A DNA stretch of 64,000 nt from Pseudomonas sp. DG56-2 (GCF_004803755.1 NZ_CP032311.1:1628501-1692500), one strand, 5' to 3'; positions 41,462-49,564 are shown, counted from the stretch's first letter. Numbers and translations are program-made. Notes: a model not told the origin generated them from the letters alone.

Positions 41462-41505
41462 ATTTTGCCAGGATTCGTGAAAACGGATCTGTACGAAGGT
41501 TACAA

Positions 41506-41581
41506 GTCCCCTTCGTCTAGTGGCCTAGGACACCGCCCTTTCACGGCGGTAACAGGGGTTCGAGTCCCCTAGGGGACGCCA
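41506..41581 (+). tRNA. tRNA-Glu (TTC), copy 2
   Basis: Identical over 76 nt to copy 1. Last gene of the tRNA operon. Confidence 0.97.
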
Positions 41582-41586
41582 TTTTA

Positions 41587-41640
41587 CCCACTTTGTGGGA
41601 TTTCAAGGCTCATTCGATTATTGAATGAGCCTTTTGTTTT
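41587..41640 (+). terminator. terminator of the tRNA operon
   Basis: A small CCCAC/GTGGG hairpin, then AAGGCTCATTC / GAATGAGCCTT with a T-rich tail (TTTTGTTTTTT). Confidence 0.9.
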
Positions 41641-41712
41641 TTCCTCGAAAAAAGTTTCCCCTCCCTCTTTCCTTCAGCTCACCACACGTGTTCGGCGAAA
41701 TCGCTTGCAGAA

Positions 41713-41748
41713 AAATATTATGTGAATAATATTATCAACATAATATTT
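41713..41748 (+). promoter_or_regulatory. 36-bp palindromic operator before the TetR gene
   Basis: Outer arms AAATATTATGT and ACATAATATTT are perfect 11-bp inverted repeats, and the central ATAATATTAT is itself a perfect palindrome on the same axis (41730.5). Only two symmetric base pairs mismatch over 36 bp. It lies 11 bp before the TetR start and is far more AT-rich than its surroundings. Probably the autoregulatory site of the TetR protein. Confidence 0.8.
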
Positions 41749-41759
41749 GGAGGCGAGCC

Positions 41760-42299
41760 ATGAACGAAAAAAAGGCGAAAACCCGCGAACGGATTCTTGA
41801 TGCCGCCTGCAGTGCGCTGATTCAGCAGGGGCCGGCCGAGCCGAGCGTCAATCAGGTGATGGGGGCCGCAGGGCTGACCGTAGGGGGCTTTTACGCTCAC
41901 TTCGATAGCAAGGATGCACTGATGCTCGAAGCCTTCAGTCAATTGTTGTCGGAGCGCCGTGCCCTGCTTGCCGAGGTAGACCCGGCCATGAGCGGCGAAC
42001 AGCGCCGGGCTCTGGTGGCAGCGTTCTACCTGTCGCGCAAACACCGGGATGCCACTGAGCGCGCCTGCCCGCTCCCGACCGCGCTGGGCGAAATGGCACG
42101 CCTGCCGGACGCTTTTCGCCAAGTGCTGGCCGAACACATTGAGTTGATGATGGCAAATCTTGCTGGCAGCCCCGAGGAAGCCGACAAGGTGCTCGCTGAC
42201 CTGGCGTTGATGGTCGGAGGCCTGGCCCTGGCCCGTGCCTTGGGCACAGATGAGCTGTCCGACCGTATCTTGCGTGCCGCCAAGTCGGCGGTGGTCTGA
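41760..42299 (+). CDS. TetR family transcriptional regulator
   Basis: 179 residues. Helix-turn-helix around 12-55 (PSVNQVMGAAGLTVGGFYAHFDSKDAL), ligand domain after it, with one cysteine in ERACPLPTALGE near 102, a segment seen in a subgroup of such regulators. GGAGG precedes the ATG. It lies 27 bp before the hydrolase gene, so it probably controls itself and the hydrolase through the palindrome upstream. Matches PA3133 of P. aeruginosa by position. Confidence 0.92.
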   Translation: MNEKKAKTRERILDAACSALIQQGPAEPSVNQVMGAAGLTVGGFYAHFDSKDALMLEAFSQLLSERRALLAEVDPAMSGEQRRALVAAFYLSRKHRDATERACPLPTALGEMARLPDAFRQVLAEHIELMMANLAGSPEEADKVLADLALMVGGLALARALGTDELSDRILRAAKSAVV

Positions 42300-42326
42300 T
42301 CGAGCGACAACAACCGGAGCGAAACG

Positions 42327-43160
42327 ATGAATACCTTGAGCTGGATTCGTAGCGTCAACGGCACCGTTGGACGGCTGGCACCGGAGCACATTGCCGGTAA
42401 GATGCGCCGCGCGTTCATGACCCCGCGCAATTTACCGCCACGCGCCTGGGAGCTACCACTGCTGGCGAGTGCCGAGCGTATTACCCTGCGATTCGGCCTG
42501 TCGGCACTGCGGTGGGGGCAGGGACCGACAGTGTTGTTGATACACGGTTGGGAAGGGCGCCCAACCCAGTTCGCACATCTGGTCGAGACACTGGTGCAGG
42601 CCGGCTACACCGCAGTGGCTCTGGAGGGCCCCGCCCACGGTCATTCACCGGGGCATCAGGCGCATGTAGTGCTGTTCGCTCGGGCGTTGCTTGAGGCGGC
42701 GGCAGAGCTGCCACCCTTGAAGGCAGTGATAGGGCACTCCATGGGCGGTTCCAGCGTGATGCTCGCCCTGCAGTGGGGGTTGCGCGCCGACAGGGCGGTC
42801 AGTGTTGCCGCTCCGGCTCGATTCCTTGGCGTGCTGCGCAATTTTGCCAACCATTTGGGCATGCCGGCCCGGGCCCGGGCAGCGTTTGTCCGGCAGGTCG
42901 AGCGGGATGTAGGCATACCGGTCTCGCGCCTGGATGTCAGTGGTTACCAGTTGGAAATTCCCGCGCTGATCGTGCATGCCGAAGATGACAGCCTGATACC
43001 GGCCAGCGAAGCTCGGCTGATTCACCAGGCGTGGTTCGACAGTCGTTTACTCATGCTGCCTGACGGTGGCCATCAGCGGGTGCTCTCCGATCCGCGACTG
43101 ATCGAGGGCGTAATGGCTTTGTTGGCGGCTGATCGGGTGCTGGAACGGCAATCGGCTTGA
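42327..43160 (+). CDS. alpha/beta hydrolase
   Basis: 277 residues. Nucleophile elbow GHSMGG near 137, oxyanion segment LIHGWEGR near 72, acid in VHAEDDSLIP near 218 and histidine in PDGGHQRVL near 246: a complete catalytic triad. Esterase or lipase activity is likely, substrate unknown. Downstream of the TetR gene in the same direction. Confidence 0.88.
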   Translation: MNTLSWIRSVNGTVGRLAPEHIAGKMRRAFMTPRNLPPRAWELPLLASAERITLRFGLSALRWGQGPTVLLIHGWEGRPTQFAHLVETLVQAGYTAVALEGPAHGHSPGHQAHVVLFARALLEAAAELPPLKAVIGHSMGGSSVMLALQWGLRADRAVSVAAPARFLGVLRNFANHLGMPARARAAFVRQVERDVGIPVSRLDVSGYQLEIPALIVHAEDDSLIPASEARLIHQAWFDSRLLMLPDGGHQRVLSDPRLIEGVMALLAADRVLERQSA

Positions 43161-43204
43161 GCATCCGTTACACTCTGCCCGTTCATCACAGAGCTGGAGC
43201 GGGC

Positions 43205-43645
43205 ATGAGTTGGGATCTGGCAACACCGTTCATAATCGATCTGCGCGTCGCTGCCGACGATATCGATGGCCTCGGCCACGCCAATAATGCGGTCTACGTT
43301 ACGTGGCTGGAGCGTTGTGCCTGGCGGCATTCACAGCGCCTGGGCCTGGACCTGGCCGAATACCGGCGTCTGGACCGGGCCATGGCGGTTGTACGCCACG
43401 AGATCGATTACCTGGCAGCGGCGTATGAAGACGACGAGTTGCAATTGGCCACCTGGATCGTTGACTGGGATCAGCGCTTGAAAATGACCCGGCGCTTCCA
43501 GCTGGTACGGCCCAGCGACGGCACCACCTTGCTGCGCGCGCAAACCACCTTCGTCTGTATCGAGTTATCCACAGGGCGGCCCAAGCGTATGCCCGGCGAG
43601 TTCATCGATGGCTATGGCCCGGCGCTGATGACCGGAGCGCTGTAG
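43205..43645 (+). CDS. acyl-CoA thioesterase, 4HBT family
   Basis: 146 residues, hot-dog fold. The family core is DDIDGLGHANNAVYVTWLE, with the aspartate/histidine pair of 4HBT enzymes near 19-24. Probably hydrolyses acyl- or aryl-CoA. The frame is open from 43157, overlapping the hydrolase; the ATG at 43205 with GGAGCGGGC upstream is preferred. Confidence 0.85.
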   Translation: MSWDLATPFIIDLRVAADDIDGLGHANNAVYVTWLERCAWRHSQRLGLDLAEYRRLDRAMAVVRHEIDYLAAAYEDDELQLATWIVDWDQRLKMTRRFQLVRPSDGTTLLRAQTTFVCIELSTGRPKRMPGEFIDGYGPALMTGAL

Positions 43646-43694
43646 TACGCGGATTTTGTTAGACTGCCGGCCTTTTTCGCCCGAGTAGCAATCC

Positions 43695-44654
43695 ATGCAA
43701 ATTGCCCTGGCCCCGATGGAGGGGCTGGTCGACAACATTCTTCGCGACGTACTGACCCAAGTGGGCGGTATCGACTGGTGTGTCACCGAGTTCATTCGCG
43801 TTTGCGACCGGCTGTTGCCTGCTGCCACCTTCGCCAAGCTCGCCCCCGAGCTGAGCCAGGGCGCGCAGACGGCGGCTGGGGTCCCCTTGCGTGTACAGCT
43901 GCTTGGCTCCGATCCCGTCTGTCTGGCGGAAAACGCGGTTCTGGCCTGTGAGCTAGGGGCGCCGGTAATCGACCTCAACTTTGGTTGCCCAGCCAAGACG
44001 GTGAACAAATCCCGGGGTGGGGCGGTGCTGCTCAAGGAGCCGGAGCTGCTCCACGCCATCCTGCGCGAAGTGCGCCGTGCGGTTCCTGCGCATATTCCGG
44101 TAACCGCCAAGATGCGTCTTGGCTTCGACAGCCCTGACGTTGCCCTGGACTGCGCGCTCGCGCTTGCCGAAGGAGGCGCCGAACAGTTGGTGGTGCACGC
44201 GCGCACCAAGGTCGACGGCTACAAGCCACCAGCGCACTGGGAATGGGTCGCCAAGGTTCAGGACGTGGTCAAGGTGCCGGTGTACGCCAATGGCGAGGTC
44301 TGGACCCTTGAAGACTGGCGGCGCTGCCGTGAAGTCAGTGGTGTCGAAGACATCATGCTCGGTCGTGGTTTGGTATCCAGGCCGGATCTGGCCCGGCAGA
44401 TTGCGGCAGAGCGCGACGGCGTGGCGTTCGTGCCGATGGACTGGCAAAGCCTGCTACCGCTGATCCAGGACTTCTGGGGCCAGGCCCGGGCACAAATGAC
44501 ACCGCGCCAGGCGCCTGGGCGCTTGAAGCAATGGGTGGCCATGCTGACCCGTACTTACCCGGAGGCCGTGGCATTGTTCACTGAACTTCGCCGCGAAACC
44601 GACTGCGATCGGGTTGGGCAGTTGATAGGTGTGCCGGTCAGTGAGGCGGCCTGA
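43695..44654 (+). CDS. dusC: tRNA-dihydrouridine(16) synthase
   Basis: 319 residues, FMN TIM barrel. [13 protein letters not shown] at the N-terminus, the catalytic cysteine in [16 protein letters not shown] near 98, and [17 protein letters not shown] near 168, whose length and sequence fit DusC rather than DusA or DusB. Reduces U16 of tRNAs. Confidence 0.92.
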   Translation: MQIALAPMEGLVDNILRDVLTQVGGIDWCVTEFIRVCDRLLPAATFAKLAPELSQGAQTAAGVPLRVQLLGSDPVCLAENAVLACELGAPVIDLNFGCPAKTVNKSRGGAVLLKEPELLHAILREVRRAVPAHIPVTAKMRLGFDSPDVALDCALALAEGGAEQLVVHARTKVDGYKPPAHWEWVAKVQDVVKVPVYANGEVWTLEDWRRCREVSGVEDIMLGRGLVSRPDLARQIAAERDGVAFVPMDWQSLLPLIQDFWGQARAQMTPRQAPGRLKQWVAMLTRTYPEAVALFTELRRETDCDRVGQLIGVPVSEAA

Positions 44655-44674
44655 AAAAAATTTTTGTCGGGTTG

Positions 44675-44702
44675 CTTGAAAAGCAGGCGAGGGTCCTTAT
44701 CT
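44675..44702 (+). promoter_or_regulatory. sigma-32 type promoter of the Hsp20 gene
   Basis: CTTGAAA (44675-44681), 13-bp spacer, CCTTATCT (44695-44702), close to the heat-shock consensus CTTGAAA-N13-14-CCCCATNT. Start expected near 44708. Confidence 0.68.
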
Positions 44703-44708
44703 AAGGAG

Positions 44709-44770
44709 TACGCGATGCCGAAGTCGGGTCGCGGGACTAAACAACCTCGCTGATTTTCAGGAGATGTACC
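44709..44770 (+). promoter_or_regulatory. ROSE-like RNA thermometer in the Hsp20 leader
   Basis: The leader of about 60 nt ends in a hairpin where CTCGCTG (44746-44752) pairs with CAGGAG (44758-44763), which contains the Shine-Dalgarno, across a five-base loop. A single unpaired G lies in the 5' strand, the hallmark of ROSE elements. The start codon is 7 bases later. ROSE thermometers are known for Pseudomonas ibpA. Confidence 0.75.
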
Positions 44771-45217
44771 ATGACTACTGCTTTTTCTCTGGCTCCACTG
44801 TTCCGTCATTCCGTAGGCTTCGACCGTTTCAACGACCTGTTCGAATCTGCGGCGCGTAACGAGGCGGGTAGCAGCTACCCACCCTACAACGTTGAAAAAC
44901 ATGGCGAAGACCACTATCGAATTGTTGTTGCTGCAGCAGGTTTCCAGGAGCAGGACCTCGACCTGCAAGTGGAAAAAGGCGTCCTGACCGTCACTGGCGG
45001 CAAGCGTGACAGCAACACCGAAAGCGTTACCTACTTGCATCAGGGCATTGCCCAGCGGGCGTTCAAGTTGTCCTTCCGCCTGGCCGACCACATAGAGGTC
45101 AAGGCTGCCGGACTGTCCAACGGCCTGCTCAGCATCGACCTGCTGCGCATCGTACCGGAAGAGGCCAAGGCCAAGCGCATCCCGATCAACGGCGATAGCC
45201 AGCCTGCACTGAACTGA
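44771..45217 (+). CDS. ibpA: small heat shock protein Hsp20 (IbpA type)
   Basis: 148 residues with an alpha-crystallin domain (about 38-130): EDHYRIVVAAAGF near 48 and the end motif GLLSIDLLRIVPEE near 120. The C-terminal IXI-like motif is RIPIN near 138. Binds unfolding proteins and hands them to DnaK/ClpB. Expression is predicted to be controlled by heat at transcription and translation. Confidence 0.95.
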   Translation: MTTAFSLAPLFRHSVGFDRFNDLFESAARNEAGSSYPPYNVEKHGEDHYRIVVAAAGFQEQDLDLQVEKGVLTVTGGKRDSNTESVTYLHQGIAQRAFKLSFRLADHIEVKAAGLSNGLLSIDLLRIVPEEAKAKRIPINGDSQPALN

Positions 45218-45234
45218 GTGCGGCACTGCAACAA

Positions 45235-45259
45235 GGGGCACCTTCGGGTGCCCTTTTTT
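45235..45259 (+). terminator. terminator after the Hsp20 gene
   Basis: GGGCACC / GGTGCCC stem with a TTCG tetraloop and six Ts. Confidence 0.94.
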
Positions 45260-45296
45260 ATGGTTCACGAAATCCCGGCTAGAAATCGTGCCGAAA

Positions 45297-45337
45297 GTGT
45301 CCACCATGTCTCCGTACACGTGTCTACCATGTGTCCG
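45297..45337 (+). repeat. tandem 18-mers, possible insertion-sequence end remnant
   Basis: GTGTC-ACCATGT--CCG occurs twice, at 45297-45314 and 45320-45337, 23 bases apart, three mismatches. Multiple direct repeats of this kind resemble the ends of IS21-type elements, but no transposase is present. Confidence 0.35.
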
Positions 45338-45493
45338 GTCTATACACCAAGACAAAAGGAATGCGCCGTAAGGGCGCAAAGGTGACTCCAAACCGCCCAC
45401 GTCAATGGATCAGCACCTGGCTGTATGGGTCACCGACTACACAGTTGGCCGACCGCGAGTGAGTACCGGAATGTGGCTCGAGTGGCGATGGGC

Positions 45494-46127
45494 ATATCCA
45501 TTTGATGCAGTGGCGCTATTGGCTGGTTTCGCCCTTACGGCGACCCACTTTTGTCGGGGCAAAAGTGGGCAAAACCCCCTGTCCCTGCATCCGGCCCTAC
45601 GCTGCGCTCCGGGTTCCCTCATTCCACCCTTGCTCCCGCGGGGACCGCGCCGAAGGGCCGTCCTGGCCCTGCGGCGCTCGCCGGCCATCCATGGCCGTCG
45701 CCCCACTACGCAAGGGTTCCATTCGGCCTGCTGAAGGGACGATTTGTGGCGTCTGCACGATTTGTGTAGGGAGAAGCACAGCAGCGGCAACGGCAACAGC
45801 GAGGTGCTGGTGTGCAGCTTTTGCTTTTGCTTTTGATCTGGCTCTTCGTACATCGCCAGCCCAGACACCCTGGATCGTCCCTTCAGTAGGCTGAGTGTAG
45901 GTATTGCGTAGTCGGGTGCAGGCCATGGATGGCCTGCGAGCACCGTAGGGCCAGGACGGCCCTTCGGTGCGGTCCCGACGGGAGCAATGCCGGAGCGAAG
46001 GGACCCGGAGCGCAGCGTAGGGCCGAATGCAGGGACACACGGTTTTGGTTCCTTTTGCCAAGACAAAAGGGACCTGCCGTAAGGGCGGAAGGGGCCAACA
46101 GCGCCGCCGCATTGAATGGATAAGCTC
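45494..46127. repeat. large imperfect palindromic element
   Basis: Left arm about 45494-45755 matches the reverse complement of the right arm about 45862-46127 along its whole length, roughly three quarters identity by eye, with perfect blocks such as GGCCCTACGCTGCGCTCCGGGT and CTGAAGGGACGAT. The unpaired centre (about 105 bp) contains a (CTTTTG) triplet repeat. A transcript would fold into a stem of over 200 bp. Similar sequences recur in P. putida/fluorescens genomes in my memory; I cannot name the family. Confidence 0.75.
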
Positions 46128-46188
46128 ACAGCCTCAAATCCCAGCCCAGCCCAAAGATCATGCCCCCGGGATTTCGTGAAGAACCAGA

Positions 46189-46214
46189 CAAAAGCGGGTC
46201 GCCGTACGGGCGAG
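46189..46214 (+). repeat. third copy of the palindrome-end sequence
   Basis: GACAAAAGCGGGTCGCCGTA and the following CGGGCG match, inverted, the outer part of the left arm (45530-45555) with about two mismatches in 26. A more diverged copy lies at 45350-45376. It ends against the stop codon of the GGDEF-EAL gene. Confidence 0.6.
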
Positions 46215-49200
46215 TCAACTGTCTGCAGGCGCCTCTAGCAGCAAGCTGCGAAATTCACTCAGTGGCAGTGGCCGGCTGTGCAAATACCCCTGATACAAAA
46301 AGCATCCCTGGCGTTCCAGAAACTCCAACTGCTCCGACTGCTCCACGCCTTCGGCAATCACCGCCAGATCCAAGCTGCGCGCCATGGCCACGATGGCCCG
46401 GACGATTTCTGCATCGTTGGGGTCCTGTGGGGCGTCGCGCACGAACGACTGGTCGATCTTCAGTGCGTCTACCGGCAGGCGCTTGAGGTAGGTCAGTGAC
46501 GAGTACCCAGTACCGAAATCATCCATGGCAAAGCTCACCCCGTAGCGCTTGAGCTCGCGCATCTTGTTGATCGTGTCTTCCAGGTTCTGGATAACGATAC
46601 CTTCGGTGATCTCCAGCTTGAGCATTTTGTAGGGCAGCCCGAAGTCGTCGAGGCTGCGCAGGACTCGCTCGACAAAGTCATTCTGGCGAAACTGGCGAGG
46701 GCTGATGTTCACGCACAGGCTGAAGTCTTCGGCGTCGATCAAGCGGTCACGCAACATGCCCGCGCAAGCATCGCAGGCTTCGTCGAGTATCCAGCTTCCC
46801 ACCTCGAGAATCAGGCCGCTTTCTTCCAGCACCTGGATGAACTGCGACGGCGGCTGTTGACCCAGTTGCGGGTGATGCCAGCGAAGCAATACTTCGGCGC
46901 CGACAATGCGATTGTCACGGGCATCGACCTGAGGCTGGAAATGCAGGGTCAGTTCGCCGCGGGCCAGTGCCAGGCGCAGGTCGCTTTCCATGCGCAAGCG
47001 CTCACTGGCAGCCTTTTGCATGGTGGCATGGAACAACTGGGTGGTGTTGCGCCCGGAGTCCTTGGCGCGATACAGGGCAATGTCGGCGCGTTTGAGCAGG
47101 TCGGCCGGGGTCGAGCCGTGATCGGGAATCAGCGCCACGCCGATACTGGGGGTCACCTGGAGGCGTTGACCATCCAGGAACATGGGCTCGGCCAGTAATT
47201 CCCGCAGGGTATCTGCCAGTTCGCGGACTTTGTCCGTAACCTCGTCGCGACTGCCTTCCAGACCGCTGAGCAGCACCACGAATTCGTCGCCGCCCAGACG
47301 TGCCACGGTGTCCTCCAGGCGTACGCTGGCTTCCAGGCGCGCGGTGATGATTTTCAGCACCGTGTCACCCACTGGATGACCAAGGGAGTCGTTGATGTGC
47401 TTGAAGTGGTCGAGATCGAGGAACAACAGTGCACCGCGCAAATTGTGACGCTTGAGCAGGGCGATCTGCTGGCTAAGACGGTCCATCAGCAACGCGCGGT
47501 TGGGCAAGTTGGTCAGCGGATCATGGTAGGCAAGGTGACGGATCTGCGCCTGGGCATTCTTGAGCTGGCTGACATCGCGGGCGGTCAGTAGCAGGCACTG
47601 CGTTTCGTTGAGGGTAATCGGTTCGATCGAAACCTCGACGGTGAGGATGTCTCCACCCTTGTGACGCCCGAGCATTTCCCGGTGGTGTACCCGACCTTTT
47701 TCCTGGAACTCGGCAATCAACACGGCACGCTGCTTTTCGTCTGCCCAGATGCCAATGTCGTACACGGAGCGTCCGATCACTTCTTGGGTGCTGTAGCCGG
47801 TCAGCCGGCAGAATCCGTCGTTGACTTCGAGATAACGACCGCTTTCGAGCTCGGTAATGGTGATGGCGTCGGGGCTGGAGTGAAATGCCTTGGCGAACTT
47901 TTCCTCGCTGGCCTTGAGTGCAGCCTCGGCCCGTTGCTGCTGGGTAATGTCACGCAGCGTGGTGACGCTGCAGGGCTGTTCGTCGACCGTGATCAAGCGA
48001 CTGGAAATCACGCAGGTCAGCGGCTGCCCGTCTTTATGGTTGATCACCACCGCGACATTGTTCAGGGCCTCGTCACGAATGACCTGTTCGATACGCCGTG
48101 CGCGCTCGGCCGATTCCGCCCACAAGCCGATTTCCTCGGCGGTATGGTTGATCACATCGGCGGCATTCCAGCCAAAGGTCTGGGTAAACGCAGGGTTGAT
48201 TTCGATGAACTGGCCGCTGTCTTGGCGTGTCACGCAGATGGGGTCGGGGCTGGCCTGGAACAGGCTGGCGAACTTTTCCTCCGAGCTGGTCAGGCGTTGT
48301 TCGCGCTCTACCTGGTCGGTGATGTCGAGCAGGGTGCCGGCCATGCGCAACGGATTGCCCTGCGGGTCGCGGTACAAGCGCGCACGGCTTTCGATATAGC
48401 GCGAGGTGCCGTTTTCCAGCTGGATCCGGTAGGTGATTTGGTAGTTGCCGGCCGGTCCTTCGCGAAGGCTGCGATAGGCCTTGCGCATGGTATTGCGCTC
48501 TTGCTCCGGCACACCTTCGAAGAATGCGTCGAAGGACTCATGGAACGGCTCAGGGTCCAGACCGTGCAGCTCGGCAGCACGTGCCGAGCCATAGAGCATG
48601 CCGCTGGGAATGTGCCAGTCCCAGGTGCCCATCTGGGCTGAATCCAGGGCCAGGTCCAGGCGCTCCTGGCTGTCTTTGAGGGCCTGCTCGCCACGTTTGC
48701 GTTCACTGGTGTCGACGAAGGTGCTGAGCAGGTACACCGTGCCTTGAAGCTCGATGCTCTGAGTGCTGAGGATGCCGTCATGGATCTTGCCGTTGCTGGC
48801 GCAGAACTGTACTTCCAGGGTTGCCGGGCCATGGCTGTTGCGTGTCGCTTCAAGCACGCTTTGGCGTTGCTGAGGGTTGGCCCACAGGCCGATTTCGATG
48901 GTGGTCCGGTTGATAACTTGAGCGCCTGACCAGCCGAGCGTTTGCTCGAAATGCTGGTTGACCTCATAAATCAGGCCGTCGGATCGGCGGGTCAGTAGCA
49001 CCACGTTCGGACTTAGGTGAAACAGAGTGGCAAAGCGCTTTTCCGAATTGATCAGCGCGGTTTCGCGCTCACGCTGGCGGGTTATCTCGCGGATCACGCC
49101 AATCATCTGTGGGCGTCCGTGCTTGTCCTTGGCCAGACTGCCATTGATCTCCAGCCAGTGCATGCTGCCGTCTGGCCAGCGAATGCGGTGGCGCAGGGCT

Positions 49201-49511
49201 TGCTCGACCGGCTCGCCATTGATAACCGCATTGAAGGCTTGCAGCGTGCGGGCACGGTCCTCCACTGGCAACAGATCGAGATAGTCCAGGTCATTGGGCA
49301 AGGGTTGCTGAGGGTCGAAGCCAAACAATGCCTGGGTGCCGCGCGACCAACTGATCTGGCCTGTCTCGACATCCCAGAACCAGGCGCCCAGGCGCGCGCC
49401 ATTCAACGCCGCCAGTAGTTGCGGTGCATTTTCCCAGGTCTGCTCCAACGCCTGGGGGTCTGCCGCATGGATGCGTGGCAGACGCGGAAAGCGGTTTGCT
49501 GATTTGGGCAT
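46215..49511 (-). CDS. cyclic-di-GMP signalling protein, five PAS domains with GGDEF and EAL
   Basis: 1098 residues, no membrane segment, so cytoplasmic. About five PAS domains (roughly 25-150, 155-280, 285-410, 415-540, 545-665), then a GGDEF domain with an intact RLGGDEF near 750 (inhibitory RxxD not evident) and an EAL domain near 850-1095. The EAL motif reads EVL (AEVLLRWHHP); the metal-binding glutamate is kept, with DDFGTGYSSL and LKIDQSF intact, so phosphodiesterase activity is plausible. A bifunctional or switch protein responding to redox, ligand or light-type input is inference. Monocistronic. Confidence 0.92.
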   Translation of the reverse strand: MPKSANRFPRLPRIHAADPQALEQTWENAPQLLAALNGARLGAWFWDVETGQISWSRGTQALFGFDPQQPLPNDLDYLDLLPVEDRARTLQAFNAVINGEPVEQALRHRIRWPDGSMHWLEINGSLAKDKHGRPQMIGVIREITRQRERETALINSEKRFATLFHLSPNVVLLTRRSDGLIYEVNQHFEQTLGWSGAQVINRTTIEIGLWANPQQRQSVLEATRNSHGPATLEVQFCASNGKIHDGILSTQSIELQGTVYLLSTFVDTSERKRGEQALKDSQERLDLALDSAQMGTWDWHIPSGMLYGSARAAELHGLDPEPFHESFDAFFEGVPEQERNTMRKAYRSLREGPAGNYQITYRIQLENGTSRYIESRARLYRDPQGNPLRMAGTLLDITDQVEREQRLTSSEEKFASLFQASPDPICVTRQDSGQFIEINPAFTQTFGWNAADVINHTAEEIGLWAESAERARRIEQVIRDEALNNVAVVINHKDGQPLTCVISSRLITVDEQPCSVTTLRDITQQQRAEAALKASEEKFAKAFHSSPDAITITELESGRYLEVNDGFCRLTGYSTQEVIGRSVYDIGIWADEKQRAVLIAEFQEKGRVHHREMLGRHKGGDILTVEVSIEPITLNETQCLLLTARDVSQLKNAQAQIRHLAYHDPLTNLPNRALLMDRLSQQIALLKRHNLRGALLFLDLDHFKHINDSLGHPVGDTVLKIITARLEASVRLEDTVARLGGDEFVVLLSGLEGSRDEVTDKVRELADTLRELLAEPMFLDGQRLQVTPSIGVALIPDHGSTPADLLKRADIALYRAKDSGRNTTQLFHATMQKAASERLRMESDLRLALARGELTLHFQPQVDARDNRIVGAEVLLRWHHPQLGQQPPSQFIQVLEESGLILEVGSWILDEACDACAGMLRDRLIDAEDFSLCVNISPRQFRQNDFVERVLRSLDDFGLPYKMLKLEITEGIVIQNLEDTINKMRELKRYGVSFAMDDFGTGYSSLTYLKRLPVDALKIDQSFVRDAPQDPNDAEIVRAIVAMARSLDLAVIAEGVEQSEQLEFLERQGCFLYQGYLHSRPLPLSEFRSLLLEAPADS

Positions 49512-49564
49512 CGAGACCAGACCTTTGGCGGTGGCACGTCCTTGAGTGTCATTCTGAGCGGTTG

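Larger units (their letters stand above)
45264..46180. repeat. 917-bp region bounded by 15-bp perfect inverted repeats
   Basis: TTCACGAAATCCCGG occurs at 45264-45278 and, inverted, at 46166-46180, with no mismatch. Between them are the palindromic element and other repeats, but no credible gene. The termini could be those of a non-autonomous mobile element; this is inference, since no target-site duplication was established. Confidence 0.55.

Noticed and set aside
45340..45550. CRISPR-like spacing of repeats in the gene-free kilobase
   Set aside because: Repeats are inverted, irregular in spacing and of different length; no array structure and no cas gene in the window.
45437..46129. 230-codon minus-strand open frame across the palindrome, and several plus-strand ones
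   Set aside because: Open in many frames on both strands because of the repeat's composition; the two halves encode mirror-related low-complexity peptides. Such frames are often listed as hypothetical proteins, but nothing supports translation.
47661..48641. 326-codon open frame antisense to the GGDEF-EAL gene
   Set aside because: Complement of PAS coding sequence; no independent evidence.
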